Made by a program: the position numbers and the translations under genes. 64,000 nt of DNA, taken from NCBI GenBank assembly GCA_000504425.1, contig KI632513.1, forward strand, positions 611,999 through 675,998, in the 5' to 3' direction. Origin of the DNA: Rhodopseudomonas palustris JSC-3b. Its GTDB lineage: Bacteria; Pseudomonadota; Alphaproteobacteria; Rhizobiales; Xanthobacteraceae. Positions 35,517-44,387 of the stretch are shown in pieces; position 1 is the stretch's first letter, and each line of letters starts with the position of its first letter. Below the pieces are notes generated by a model. The model had not been told where the DNA came from, did not search any database, and saw nothing but the letters and a program-made list of their open reading frames with translations.

Positions 35517-37532
35517 ATGTTCAAACGAATTCTGATCGCCAACCGCGGTGAAATCGCCTGCCGGGTCATCAAGACTGCTCGGCGCATGGGTATTGAGACC
35601 GTTGCCGTCTATTCCGAAGCCGATCGCGACGCGCTGCATGTCGAGATGGCTAACGAGGCGGTGCTGATCGGGCCGCCGGCCGCGGCGGAAAGCTATCTGG
35701 TGATGGACAAGATCATCGAGGCTTGCCGCAAGACCGGCGCTGAGGCTGTGCACCCGGGCTACGGCTTCCTGTCTGAGCGCGAGGCGTTTCCGCGCGCGCT
35801 GGCGGATGCCGGCATCGTCTTCATCGGTCCCAATCCGGGCGCCATCGCTGCGATGGGCGACAAGATCGAATCGAAGAAGGCGGCGGCGCTGGCCAAGGTC
35901 TCGACCGTGCCGGGCTTCCTCGGCGTGATCGAGGACTCCAAGCAAGCGGTGAAGATCGCCGACGAGATCGGCTATCCGGTGATGATCAAGGCGTCGGCTG
36001 GCGGCGGCGGCAAGGGCATGCGCATTGCCCGCTCCAAGGCCGAGGTCGCGGAAGGTTTTGATCTGGCGCGCGCCGAAGCCAAGGCGTCGTTCGGCGACGA
36101 CCGGGTGTTCATCGAAAAGTTCATTGTCGATCCGCGCCACATCGAAATTCAGGTGCTGGGCGACAAGCACGGCAACGTCATCTATCTCGGCGAGCGCGAA
36201 TGCTCTATTCAGCGCCGCAATCAGAAGGTGATCGAAGAAGCGCCGTCGCCGCTGCTGGACGAAACCACCCGCCGCCTGATGGGCGAGCAGGCGGTCGCGC
36301 TCGCCAAGGCGGTGAATTACGACTCCGCCGGCACCGTCGAATTCGTCGCCGGCCAGGACAAGAGCTTCTACTTCCTGGAGATGAACACCCGTCTGCAGGT
36401 CGAGCATCCGGTCACCGAGCTGGTCACCGGCATCGACCTCGTCGAGCAGATGATCCGCGTTGCCGCCGGTGAAGAACTGGCGATCAAGCAGGAAGACGTG
36501 CAGCTCTCCGGCTGGGCGGTCGAGTCCCGCGTCTATGCCGAAGATCCGTTCCGCAACTTCCTGCCGTCGATCGGCCGGCTGGTGAAGTATCGCCCGGCCA
36601 AGGAAAGCTGCCAGGACGGCATCACGGTGCGCAACGACACCGGCGTGCAGGAGGGCGGCGAGATCTCGATGTTCTACGACCCGATGATCGCCAAGCTGAT
36701 CACGCACGCGCCGTCGCGTGCCGCGGCGATCGAGGCGCAGACCCACGCGCTCGACGGGTTCTATGTCGATGGCATCCGCCACAATATTCCGTTCCTGTCG
36801 GCGCTGATGACCCATCCGCGCTGGCGCGAGGGCAATCTCTCGACCGGCTTCATCGCCGAGGAGTTTCCGAAGGGCTTTTCGGCGCGGGTGCCGGAAGGTG
36901 AGATCGCCCGCCGCATCGCGGCGGTCGGCGCCGCGATCGACCGCGTGCTCGGCGAGCGCAAGCGTCAGATCTCTGGCCAGATGATCGGCCGCGCGGTGAT
37001 CCGCGAACGTCGCCGCTGCGTCTGGCTGGAGCGCACCGAGATTCCGCTCGACGTGATCCGCGAGGGCGAGGGCTTTGTGGTGCGTTTCGCCAATCCCGAT
37101 GGCTCGCTCGGCCAGCCCCATCTGCTGCAGTCGGCGTGGGTGCCGGGTGATCCGGTCTGGGAAGGCACCATCGATGGCCGCCCGATCGCGGTGCAGGTCC
37201 GGCCGATCCCGAACGGCGTGCGGCTGGCGCATCATGGCTATGAAGTCGCGGTCAATGTCTTCACCCAGCGCGAGGCATCTGCCGCGCGGTGGATGAAGGA
37301 GGTCAACAAGGCCGACACCGGCAAGAAGGTGCTGTGCCCGATGCCGGGCCTGATCGTGTCGATCGCGGTCGAGGAAGGCCAGGAGGTCAAGGCCGGTGAA
37401 ACGCTGGCGATCGTCGAGGCCATGAAGATGCAGAACGTGCTGCGCGCCGAGAACGACGGGGTGGTGAAGAAGATTCACGCCGCCGCCGGAGCGACGCTGC
37501 CCGTCGACGCCTTGATCATCGAATTCGCGTAA
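35517..37532 (+). CDS. pccA: Propionyl/acetyl-CoA carboxylase alpha subunit (biotin carboxylase + BCCP)
   Basis: The 671-residue protein carboxylates its own biotin at the expense of ATP and passes the carboxyl to PccB. The biotin carboxylase part begins FKRILIANRGEIACRVIKTA. It contains the ATP-grasp glycine loop IKASAGGGGKGMRIA and EMNTRLQVEHPVTE. The middle region (about 450-590) corresponds to the BT domain that joins the subunits. The C-terminal biotinyl domain carries the AMKM motif with its lysine near residue 637. The partner PccB lies 22 kb upstream. The stop codon overlaps the next start (TAATG), implying translational coupling. Confidence 0.96.
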   Translation: MFKRILIANRGEIACRVIKTARRMGIETVAVYSEADRDALHVEMANEAVLIGPPAAAESYLVMDKIIEACRKTGAEAVHPGYGFLSEREAFPRALADAGIVFIGPNPGAIAAMGDKIESKKAAALAKVSTVPGFLGVIEDSKQAVKIADEIGYPVMIKASAGGGGKGMRIARSKAEVAEGFDLARAEAKASFGDDRVFIEKFIVDPRHIEIQVLGDKHGNVIYLGERECSIQRRNQKVIEEAPSPLLDETTRRLMGEQAVALAKAVNYDSAGTVEFVAGQDKSFYFLEMNTRLQVEHPVTELVTGIDLVEQMIRVAAGEELAIKQEDVQLSGWAVESRVYAEDPFRNFLPSIGRLVKYRPAKESCQDGITVRNDTGVQEGGEISMFYDPMIAKLITHAPSRAAAIEAQTHALDGFYVDGIRHNIPFLSALMTHPRWREGNLSTGFIAEEFPKGFSARVPEGEIARRIAAVGAAIDRVLGERKRQISGQMIGRAVIRERRRCVWLERTEIPLDVIREGEGFVVRFANPDGSLGQPHLLQSAWVPGDPVWEGTIDGRPIAVQVRPIPNGVRLAHHGYEVAVNVFTQREASAARWMKEVNKADTGKKVLCPMPGLIVSIAVEEGQEVKAGETLAIVEAMKMQNVLRAENDGVVKKIHAAAGATLPVDALIIEFA

Positions 37533-38401
37533 TGGATCGGCGAAGTTGCCGCAGTGCCTTGCGGGCGGCCCTGGCCGGGCCGCAATGCCTGCGGCCGGCT
37601 TCGGTCTATGACGCGATCTCGATGCGAATTGCTGCCGATCTCGGCTTCGAGGTCGGTATGCTCGGCGGTTCGGTGGCGTCGCTGGCGATCCTCGGCGATC
37701 CCGATGTCGCGCTGATCACGCTGACCGAACTGGCCGATCAGGTGCGGCGCATGACGCGTGCCGCGCCGCTGCCGGTGGTGGTCGATGCCGATCACGGTTA
37801 TGGCAACGCCCTCAATGTCCGCCGCACCGTGCAGGAATTGGAAGCGGCCGGCGCTGCGGCTCTCACCATCGAAGACACCTTGCTGCCGCAGGCGTTTGGC
37901 GAGCACAAGCCGCAGCTGATTGCGCTGGCAGAAGGCGTCGGCAAGATGCAGGCGGCGCTCGAAGCGCGCAGCGATCCGGAGCTGGTGATCATCGGGCGCA
38001 CCGGGGCGGCCACCATCAGCTCGCTCGATGATGCGATCAAGCGGGCCCAGCATTATCAGGCCGCCGGGGTGGACGCGCTGTTCTTCACCGGCATCAAGAG
38101 CCGCGACCAGCTCGACGCCATCGCCGCGGCCACCACGCTGCCGCTGCTGCTCGGCACGCCGGGCGAAGCGATCTGCGACTTCGATTATCTGGCATCGCGG
38201 CGCGTCAGAATCGCGGTGCAGGGCCACGCGCCGATCGCGGCCGCAACCGAGGCGGTGTTTCAGACCTTGCAGGCCATTCGCGGCGGCGCCGCGCCCCAGC
38301 AATTGTCGGGGCTCGCCTCGGCCAAGCTGATGCAGAGCGTGACGCGCGGCCAGGACTTTGCCGACTATGGCGAGCGTTTTCTGGGATTGAAGCAGCAATG
38401 A
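37532..38401 (+). CDS. Isocitrate lyase / PEP mutase-family enzyme (oxaloacetate decarboxylase-like)
   Basis: The 289-residue TIM barrel belongs to the isocitrate lyase/PEP mutase superfamily. Seen are [20 protein letters not shown], the metal-binding region [27 protein letters not shown] and LVIIGRTGA. The KKCGH loop of true isocitrate lyase is absent. The sequence resembles the Pseudomonas PA4872-type oxaloacetate decarboxylases. Position directly after pccA, overlapping by one base, suggests a link with oxaloacetate or methylmalonyl-derived intermediates. Its own end overlaps the acylphosphatase start (ATGA). Confidence 0.85.
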   Translation: MDRRSCRSALRAALAGPQCLRPASVYDAISMRIAADLGFEVGMLGGSVASLAILGDPDVALITLTELADQVRRMTRAAPLPVVVDADHGYGNALNVRRTVQELEAAGAAALTIEDTLLPQAFGEHKPQLIALAEGVGKMQAALEARSDPELVIIGRTGAATISSLDDAIKRAQHYQAAGVDALFFTGIKSRDQLDAIAAATTLPLLLGTPGEAICDFDYLASRRVRIAVQGHAPIAAATEAVFQTLQAIRGGAAPQQLSGLASAKLMQSVTRGQDFADYGERFLGLKQQ

Positions 38402-38697
38402 CCGAGGTGATCCGGCAGATCACGGTGCGCGGCCGGGTGCAGGGCGTCGGCTTCCGCGCCTTTGTCGAATTTCAGGCGATCAAGCTTGATCTCGAAGGCT
38501 GGGTACGCAATCGCCGCGACGGCAGCGTCGAAGCCTTGTTGGCCGGGCCGGAGGCAGCGGTGGCCGCGATGATCGAACTGTGCCGGCAGGGGCCGTCGGC
38601 GTCGCATGTCGCGGCGCTGGCCGATGAGCCAGCCAGCGCCGATTCATTGAACCTGCGCCGGGCGGGAGAGCGGTTCTCCACGCTGCCGACGCTATAA
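38398..38697 (+). CDS. acyP: Acylphosphatase
   Basis: The 99-residue protein hydrolyses acyl phosphates. The signature [17 protein letters not shown] holds the catalytic arginine, and the conserved asparagine lies in [18 protein letters not shown]. Length and motif order are normal for the family. The start overlaps the stop of the preceding gene by four bases (ATGA), so pccA, the isocitrate-lyase-family gene and acyP form a three-gene translationally coupled unit. The end of the gene faces the convergent PepSY protein gene 13 bases away. Confidence 0.94.
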   Translation: MTEVIRQITVRGRVQGVGFRAFVEFQAIKLDLEGWVRNRRDGSVEALLAGPEAAVAAMIELCRQGPSASHVAALADEPASADSLNLRRAGERFSTLPTL

Positions 38698-38710
38698 GCG
38701 GGCGGGGCGC

Positions 38711-39604
38711 TTAGGCGCGCGCCGGCCGCCGCCGAAACGTACGCCGCACCCAGATCCAGGCGCCGGTCACCAGCAACACCAGGAATGCCAGCGCGGTGAC
38801 GGCATTGGCGAGCGCCGGGCCCATCCCCATCCAATTGCCTTCATGCAGCAGCCGCGGCCAATTGCGCGCGGTCGGCAGCAGCGCCTCGCGGCTCACCGCA
38901 AACACCTTCATCTCGCCGCCATCATCAAGCCGGGCCAGCATCTGGCCGCCGCGCGGCCTGATCCAGATCAGATGCGACAGGTCGTATTTGGCGCCGACCA
39001 CCTGCACCGCCTCGTTGAGGGTCGGCCACGCCGCGGCATCGACATGGGGCGGGGGCGGGGAAAAGCTGATGCCAAACGCCAAGGCGAGGCCGGTGAGCGG
39101 GCTCAGCACCAATAGCGGCAACCCGAACCAGCCGGTGCCCTTGTGCCAGCCCGACAGCGAATTGCGCAGCCGCGGCCAGCCCATCACCACGCCGACCACG
39201 ATCAGGAACAGAAGGCCGATGGTCGAGCCGATCACCAGCCAGCTCAGGTCGAACAGCATGTGTTCGTGCAGCTGCCGCGACGACTGCATCAGCCGCGCCA
39301 CCATGCCGGGCGCCGCGATCTGTTCATTGCTGGCCAGATCGATGTGCTTCATGCCTTCGCGGCGGGCGCCGATCGACGCGGTGCCGTCATAGGCGCGCAC
39401 CATCAGCGTATTGGCCTTGCCATCGGGATCGTGCTTGGCGATCAGGGTTTTGACCTGATCGGCACTGAGCGAGGTCTGGTCCGCGCCGCGATCGATCAGA
39501 ATCGGCTCGAACGACAGAATCAGCCCGGTGACGAACAGAATCATCAGCGGGACCGACAGAGCGAGCGCCACCCAGCGATGGAGCCGCAACAACCACATCT
39601 TCAT
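38711..39604 (-). CDS. PepSY-associated transmembrane protein
   Basis: This protein of about 297 residues has four membrane helices, the first within LRLHRWVALALSVPLMILFVTGLILSF-like sequence (about 4-30). The N-terminal LHRWVAL and the later MQSSRQLHEHMLF and WHKGTGWFGLPLLVLSPLTGLAL are typical of PepSY_TM proteins, some of which act in iron-siderophore reduction or as peptidase inhibitors. The conserved histidines in the helices could bind haem. I chose the ATG at 39604; an in-frame GTG at 39640 would add 12 residues. No TonB receptor or siderophore gene is adjacent, so the role is open. Confidence 0.82.
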   Translation of the reverse strand: MKMWLLRLHRWVALALSVPLMILFVTGLILSFEPILIDRGADQTSLSADQVKTLIAKHDPDGKANTLMVRAYDGTASIGARREGMKHIDLASNEQIAAPGMVARLMQSSRQLHEHMLFDLSWLVIGSTIGLLFLIVVGVVMGWPRLRNSLSGWHKGTGWFGLPLLVLSPLTGLALAFGISFSPPPPHVDAAAWPTLNEAVQVVGAKYDLSHLIWIRPRGGQMLARLDDGGEMKVFAVSREALLPTARNWPRLLHEGNWMGMGPALANAVTALAFLVLLVTGAWIWVRRTFRRRPARA

Positions 39605-39699
39605 TTTCAACCTGCAGTTTTCGGTTCGGGATGCCGACACGCTACGACTGTCGTCGCGGCATGCAACTTAACGATGGTTCATGTGCGCGGTGATCGCGG

Positions 39700-40410
39700 T
39701 CAAACCGTGATGGTGGCGCCAAAGATTCTCTCGAATGCAGCCCGCAGCGCCACATCGACCTCCGCCATGGTCACCGGCAGGCCGAGATCGACCAGGCTGG
39801 TGACGCCATAGCGCGGATCGGTGATGCCGCAGGGCACGATTCCGGCAAAATGCGACAGCTCCGGCTCGACATTGATGGCGATGCCATGCAGCGACACCCA
39901 GCGCCGCAAGCGCACGCCGATCGCGGCGATCTTGTCCTCACAGCCCGGGCCCTTGTCGGGCCGCGCCACCCAGACGCCGACTCGGTCTTCGCGCCGTTCG
40001 CCGCGCACGTTGAAATTCGCCAGCGTTTCGATGATCCATTGTTCCAGCCCGGCGACATAGGCGCGGACGTCCGGGCGGCGGCGCTTGAGATCGAGCATGG
40101 CATAGGCCACGCGCTGGCCGGGGCCATGATAAGTGAGCTGGCCGCCGCGGCCGGTTTGAAACAGCGGAAACCGCGATTCGAGCAGATCGCTGCTTTTGCC
40201 GCTGGTGCCGCAGGTGTAGAGCGGCGGGTGTTCCAGCAGCCAGACCAGTTCCGCAGCCTCGCCCGCGGCAATGGCGCTGGCGCGCGCTTCCATGGTCGCC
40301 ACCGCCTCAGGGTAGGGCACCTGGGAATCGGAAATGCGCCAATGCACCGGCGCAGCCGGTTCCATCGGGAAAAGCTGATCCAGTTCAAGCGTTTCGCGGC
40401 TGTTAATCAT
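39700..40410 (-). CDS. lipB: Octanoyltransferase LipB
   Basis: The 236-residue enzyme moves octanoate from acyl carrier protein to lipoyl domains, the first step of lipoate synthesis. The family motif [20 protein letters not shown] is present. The catalytic Lys lies in [18 protein letters not shown], and the catalytic Cys in [17 protein letters not shown]. The start ATG at 40410 is clear. It is divergent from the FliN-like gene, with only about 54 bases between them. lipA is not in the window. Confidence 0.95.
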   Translation of the reverse strand: MINSRETLELDQLFPMEPAAPVHWRISDSQVPYPEAVATMEARASAIAAGEAAELVWLLEHPPLYTCGTSGKSSDLLESRFPLFQTGRGGQLTYHGPGQRVAYAMLDLKRRRPDVRAYVAGLEQWIIETLANFNVRGERREDRVGVWVARPDKGPGCEDKIAAIGVRLRRWVSLHGIAINVEPELSHFAGIVPCGITDPRYGVTSLVDLGLPVTMAEVDVALRAAFERIFGATITV

Positions 40411-40464
40411 TGGCTAACCATAACGTGGTGTGCTCGCACGGCAATCCCGCAGCCGTGAGTACCT

Positions 40465-40713
40465 TTGCCCGTGTCGACTCTCGACAAAGTCTCCGTCGAT
40501 CTGATGGTGGTTTTGGGAACCACCTCCATGCCCGTCCATCAAGTGCTGCGTCTCAGCCGCGGCGCTATCATCGAGCTCGATGCCACCGAAGCGGACGAGG
40601 TGAAGATTCTCGCCAACAATCTGCCGATCGCCACCGGCATGGTGTTGGTCGATCGCAATCGCATTGCGGTGGAAGTCAAGCAAATGTTGCCGCGATCCCC
40701 TGATCGAAGGTAA
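40465..40713 (+). CDS. fliN: FliN-like flagellar motor switch protein
   Basis: The 82-residue protein is a single SpoA (FliN C-terminal) domain: VDLMVVLGTTSMPVHQVLRL, RGAIIELDATEADEVKILAN and GMVLVDRNRIAVEV. FliN forms the lower C-ring of the flagellar motor and binds CheY-P. It lacks the extended N-terminal region of many FliN proteins, so it is either a minimal form or an accessory copy. No ATG fits; TTG at 40465 or GTG at 40471 is the start. No other flagellar gene adjoins it. Confidence 0.85.
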   Translation: MPVSTLDKVSVDLMVVLGTTSMPVHQVLRLSRGAIIELDATEADEVKILANNLPIATGMVLVDRNRIAVEVKQMLPRSPDRR

Positions 40714-40801
40714 TGCACAGCAGCACTTGTACTGCCATCTTCGATTTGTTACATGGGCGCCGTCGATCCGGTCGGGCGCCAAGCCCAGTACCGAGTTTGA
40801 T

Positions 40802-40886
40802 GCGCTCGTGGCGGAATTGGTAGACGCGCTGCCTTGAGGTGGCAGTGAGTAACATCGTGGGGGTTCGAGTCCCTCCGAGCGCACCA
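40802..40886 (+). tRNA. tRNA-Leu (anticodon GAG)
   Basis: The acceptor arms GCGCTCG / CGAGCGC pair, and the anticodon stem CTGCC/GGCAG encloses TTGAGGT, giving anticodon GAG. A long variable arm (GTGAGTAACATC...) and the T arm loop TTCGAGT are present, with CCA encoded at 40884-40886. The 85-base length suits a class II tRNA. Confidence 0.97.
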
Positions 40887-41134
40887 AAGCCCAACACATC
40901 TTCTTCACATCGAAAACACACAGCACCGCGGCCCTCAGCCGCGTCCGTCGCCGGCTGTGCGCGCAGGTGCTGCAAGGCATTCGCTGCGATCGCGGCGGCG
41001 GCTTAATCGATGGCTGACGATGCGCACCGATGCGGGCTGGCTGCGACAAGGTGCGCGGTGCCATTGCCGGCGAGGCGGCGCACGGTGGTCACGCTGACGG
41101 GGAGACCGCCGGCATCGGACCTTGCGTGATCGTC

Positions 41135-41509
41135 ATGACCTTGCTCAGCCTGCTGTACCGCTTCATCTCCAATTTCGTGCTGTTGATGCTGGCCTATTAC
41201 AGCCTCAACGCGCTGGAGAATTATCAGCAGCGCTCGATCCTGGCGCTGCTGATCCTGATCTATGTGCTGACGCGGGCGATTTCGGCTTGGCGCTCGTTCA
41301 GCTTTTTCCAAAGCATCGAGCGGCTGGAAAACGAATCGCGGCGGATCGGCTCGCTATTGGGATTGCGGCCGGATCAATCGCTGATCAAACGGCAGATCAT
41401 CAACGACGTCACCGAGAAGCGCCGCCATGGCGAGCTGAAGGCCTATATCGATCTGTTGTTCATGACGCTGGTGGTGGTGCTGAGCGTCACCAAGATCGTC
41501 TCAGAGTGA
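41135..41509 (+). CDS. Small membrane protein of unknown function
   Basis: The 124-residue protein has two N-terminal membrane helices (about 4-22 and 33-50), a cytoplasmic basic helical segment (ERLENESRRIGSLLGLRPDQ) and a C-terminal helix (about 102-122). I see no catalytic motif. The ATG at 41135 starts the first helix; an in-frame GTG at 41126 is possible, and the frame is open to 41030. It lies between tRNA-Leu and a repeat hairpin that separates it from the convergent deacetylase gene. Confidence 0.65.
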   Translation: MTLLSLLYRFISNFVLLMLAYYSLNALENYQQRSILALLILIYVLTRAISAWRSFSFFQSIERLENESRRIGSLLGLRPDQSLIKRQIINDVTEKRRHGELKAYIDLLFMTLVVVLSVTKIVSE

Positions 41510-41594
41510 GCCTGCTGCGTTGGCGCGGGCGCGCTGGCGAGCAGCGGGAGCGTGCCTCGCTCCGTCAACAAAACCGATCGGAGCACAAAAAAAG

Positions 41595-41627
41595 AGCTTC
41601 GGTTCTGATGTCCTCAGAACCGAAGCT
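41595..41627. repeat. Dispersed palindromic repeat, copy 1
   Basis: A perfect 14-bp stem AGCTTCGGTTCTGA / TCAGAACCGAAGCT encloses a five-base loop. The same stem recurs at 51226-51262. Here it lies between the ends of two convergent genes, is preceded by seven A residues and could terminate the minus-strand gene. Confidence 0.85.
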
Positions 41628-41667
41628 GTTATGCCGTCAGGGCCGCCTGTGAGCGAGTGACGCTGTG

Positions 41668-42966
41668 TCAGCGGGCGACGATGTCGGGGCGCGGATAGAC
41701 CTGTGCGACCGGCGCGAACAGCCGGCGGCGCAGGCCGCCGCCATCGAGCGTGAGCTGGCGGGTCGCCGGATCGAGTTCAGCGCGCACCGGCGCCGGCAGC
41801 TCGGCGCGGCGCGGCAGCGGCGTCAGCACTTCCATATTGGCCTGCGAGCGGCTGCGCACTTGGAACAGCTCACGCGCCGGCACCGGCAGCTCGGTCTTGG
41901 CGTCGTCCGGGGCGAGCAGCGACCATTGCCGCGGCCAGGGCGCCGCTTGCGGCAGCGGCACTTCGCCCTGCGCCACCCGGCGCGAGCGCGGCGTGGCGGG
42001 CAGCACCAGCTGGCCGTCATGCAGGTCGGAATCGGTGACCGCGGGCGCCGGCAGCGACGAGGTTTCGGCGTAGACGAAATTCGGGATCGCGGGCCAGCGC
42101 GACTTGGCCACCTGATCGCTGACCGGATGCAGCCGCCACTGGCTCGGCTCGGTCGCGGTTTTCGGGCGATCGGGGCTCGCCGCCACCACATGGACCACGC
42201 GATAGCCCTTGGCCTTCAGCTCCCGCAGGAAGGCGGGCAGGGCGCCGACGGTGCGCGGCTGGATGTCGTGCAGCAGCACGATGCCTTTGCCCTTGGCTTC
42301 CAGGCGCTGCATGGCGATCTGGAACACCTGCGCCGCGGTGATCGGGCGCCAGTCGTCGACCGGGAAATCCGCGCTCCAGGCCTGCAACCCCTGTTCGGCC
42401 AGATAGCTTTCGACCGCCTGGGCGCGCAGCAGGCCGGGAATCCGGAAAAACGGCGACAGCGCCGCCCGGTCGCCGAGCACGGCCGCGGTCGAGGCGATGC
42501 CGGCATCGACCTCCTGCTTGGCCTGCTCGACCGACATGCGGTGGAAGCTGAGCGGATGATTCTGGCTGTGCGTGCCGATGCTGTGGCCGGCGTCGCGCAT
42601 CCGGCGCAGACCATCCGGATAGGCGTGCGCCATCCGGCCGACCACGAAGAACGTCGCCTTCACGCATTCGGCGGCCAGAATATCGAGAACCTGGTTGGTG
42701 TAGCGCGGCAGCGGGCCGTCATCAAAGGTCAGCACCACCTCGCGATCGCGCAGCGGCAGCGTCTCGCTGTACTGCATGGTGCCGATCCGCGGATGCTCGC
42801 GCGGATCGACCACCAAGGTGCGCGAGGTGCCAAGCGCGTCGGGGCGACCGGCACAGCTGTCGGCAGCAAAGGCGGGGGACATGCTGGCAATGGCTGCGCC
42901 AAACAGGCTGCAACCAAGCAGTGTCCAAAGCCGGCCGCGCCGGCCGGTAGGGTGAAGAACCGGCAT
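41668..42966 (-). CDS. Exported polysaccharide deacetylase (NodB domain) with C-terminal extension
   Basis: The protein has about 432 residues. A signal peptide (LLGCSLFGAAIASMSPAFA) is followed by a NodB-homology domain with the five catalytic motifs: TFDDGP, the zinc-binding HSQNH, FFRIPG, SADFPVDDW and VLLHDI. These remove N- or O-acetyl groups from a cell-wall or exopolysaccharide. A C-terminal extension of about 150 residues, low in motifs and rich in Pro/Arg, follows. The start ATG at 42966 is used; TTG at 42978 would add four residues. The next gene on the same strand is a paralogue. Confidence 0.9.
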   Translation of the reverse strand: MPVLHPTGRRGRLWTLLGCSLFGAAIASMSPAFAADSCAGRPDALGTSRTLVVDPREHPRIGTMQYSETLPLRDREVVLTFDDGPLPRYTNQVLDILAAECVKATFFVVGRMAHAYPDGLRRMRDAGHSIGTHSQNHPLSFHRMSVEQAKQEVDAGIASTAAVLGDRAALSPFFRIPGLLRAQAVESYLAEQGLQAWSADFPVDDWRPITAAQVFQIAMQRLEAKGKGIVLLHDIQPRTVGALPAFLRELKAKGYRVVHVVAASPDRPKTATEPSQWRLHPVSDQVAKSRWPAIPNFVYAETSSLPAPAVTDSDLHDGQLVLPATPRSRRVAQGEVPLPQAAPWPRQWSLLAPDDAKTELPVPARELFQVRSRSQANMEVLTPLPRRAELPAPVRAELDPATRQLTLDGGGLRRRLFAPVAQVYPRPDIVAR

Positions 42967-43080
42967 CACATACCGCAAAGTTAATGGGTGACTCTTATTG
43001 CCTGAAAATTACTAGCAACGCGATGAATGACTTCTTAACCGATTTGCCGCTCACAACATTTTCAGAGCTGCCATCACGGA

Positions 43081-43911
43081 TCAGCGGGGCTGGGCGCTGG
43101 CGGCGGCCGATCTGGCGACCACGTGCACCACCCGATAATCGTTGTCGCGCAGCCAGCGCAGGAAATCCGCAATCATGGCAGCGGTTTGCGTGCGCGGATC
43201 GTGGAACAGGATGATGCCCTTGCGGGCTTTCTCCAGCCGCTCGGTGACCAGTTTGAGCTGCTGCTGCGGCGTCATCGGATTCCAGTCGCTGGCCCACAGG
43301 TCGGCACCGAATACCACAATGCCGCGCGATTGCAGATGGGCGAGCAGCTCTGGCGTCGAATCGAAATAGGGGAAGCGGAAGAACGGTGTGCTCGGCGTGC
43401 TGCTGGCCTTGCCGTTGAGCGCGCGCTCGTCGCCGGCGATGCCGCGGTCGATGTCTGCGACCGCTTCGGCAAAACTCATTTTCTTGAGATCGCTGTGCGA
43501 CCAGCTGTGATGGCCGATGCTGTGGCCATCGGCGGCCATGCGGCGAATCAGCTTGGGCTGCGCGACCGCGGTGCTGCCGACCAGGAAGAACGTGGCGCGG
43601 GTGCATTGCTGGCGCAGCGCGTCCAGCACTTTGGGGGTGGTGGCGGCCGGGCCGTCGTCGAAGGTCAGCACCACTTCCTTGTCGGCGAGCGGCAGCGTCT
43701 GCGCAAAACTCTTGGTGCCGACCTGCGGGGTGCTGGCGGCATCGACCTCGAGCACGCGCGCGGTGCCGAGCGCATCGGGATTCTGGCAATTGGCAGCCGC
43801 GCTCGCTGCGCTGCCGGGGATCGCAGAAGTGGCAATCGCGGCGGCGATAAACCAGCGCGCGACAAAACGGCGGCCGCCAAGGCGCGCGAATGAGGAAGGC
43901 AATGGCTGCAT
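43081..43911 (-). CDS. Exported polysaccharide deacetylase (NodB domain), paralogue
   Basis: The 276-residue protein has a signal peptide (VARWFIAAAIATSAIPGSAASA) and the same opening as its neighbour: CQNPDALGTARVLEVD against CAGRPDALGTSRTLVVD. The NodB motifs TFDDGP, HSWSH, FFRFPY, GADLWASDW and LFHDP are intact, so it should be active with zinc. It lacks the neighbour's C-terminal extension. The two probably arose by tandem duplication and are read in the same direction, this one first. The ATG at 43911 is used; a TTG at 43917 is equivalent. Confidence 0.9.
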   Translation of the reverse strand: MQPLPSSFARLGGRRFVARWFIAAAIATSAIPGSAASAAANCQNPDALGTARVLEVDAASTPQVGTKSFAQTLPLADKEVVLTFDDGPAATTPKVLDALRQQCTRATFFLVGSTAVAQPKLIRRMAADGHSIGHHSWSHSDLKKMSFAEAVADIDRGIAGDERALNGKASSTPSTPFFRFPYFDSTPELLAHLQSRGIVVFGADLWASDWNPMTPQQQLKLVTERLEKARKGIILFHDPRTQTAAMIADFLRWLRDNDYRVVHVVARSAAASAQPR

Positions 43912-44387
43912 CAACAAAAGACTCTAAGCTATGAGCGGGCGATAGTGCATGTCGCTTGCGGTGATGCAAGCTTGGGCGCGCCGCCGAGATCAGCCTGGCC
44001 GGCAAATGTGGCGTCTTGAGGGGATGCGCTGGCCGGCGGCCACTCGGGCCTTCTTGAAGGCGCAAGGTCGCGGGCCATGCGGGCCGGCCGCAGATAGGAT
44101 AGGCTGAACTTCGGGCGTTGGTGCTGCACGTTAGTAACCATCGCTCGAACGAAGGCACTAAGCCGTTACTAATCGACTTTCATCGGGCATTAACGCGGTT
44201 GGCAGAGCATTCTCGGTCAACAATGGTGGAGCGATAATGGTGGAGCGATGCGGCGCACGCGCCGTCGCAAGCAAGGCTGGTATGAGCCGGGTGCCATCGT
44301 CAGCGCGGCGCGCGACGAGTGGTCCTGTGCAGGGCGATCAGAAGCTGGCCGGGACAGCGCTTGGCCTCGGCCGGGGAGGAGACCGAA
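43912..44387. other. Divergent intergenic region with a short tandem duplication
   Basis: No gene is supported. The inverted repeat TTAGTAAC / GTTACTAA (44131-44138 and 44165-44172) may be an operator. AATGGTGGAGCGAT is repeated exactly, head to tail, at 44222-44249. GGGGAGGA precedes the reductase start. Confidence 0.5.

Noticed and set aside
35370-37478. 702-codon open frame opposite pccA
   Set aside because: It lies entirely over a well-conserved gene, has no family resemblance and arises from GC-rich third positions of the real gene.
44222-44249. Start of a CRISPR or longer tandem array
   Set aside because: There are only two adjacent units without spacers, and no cas gene is present.
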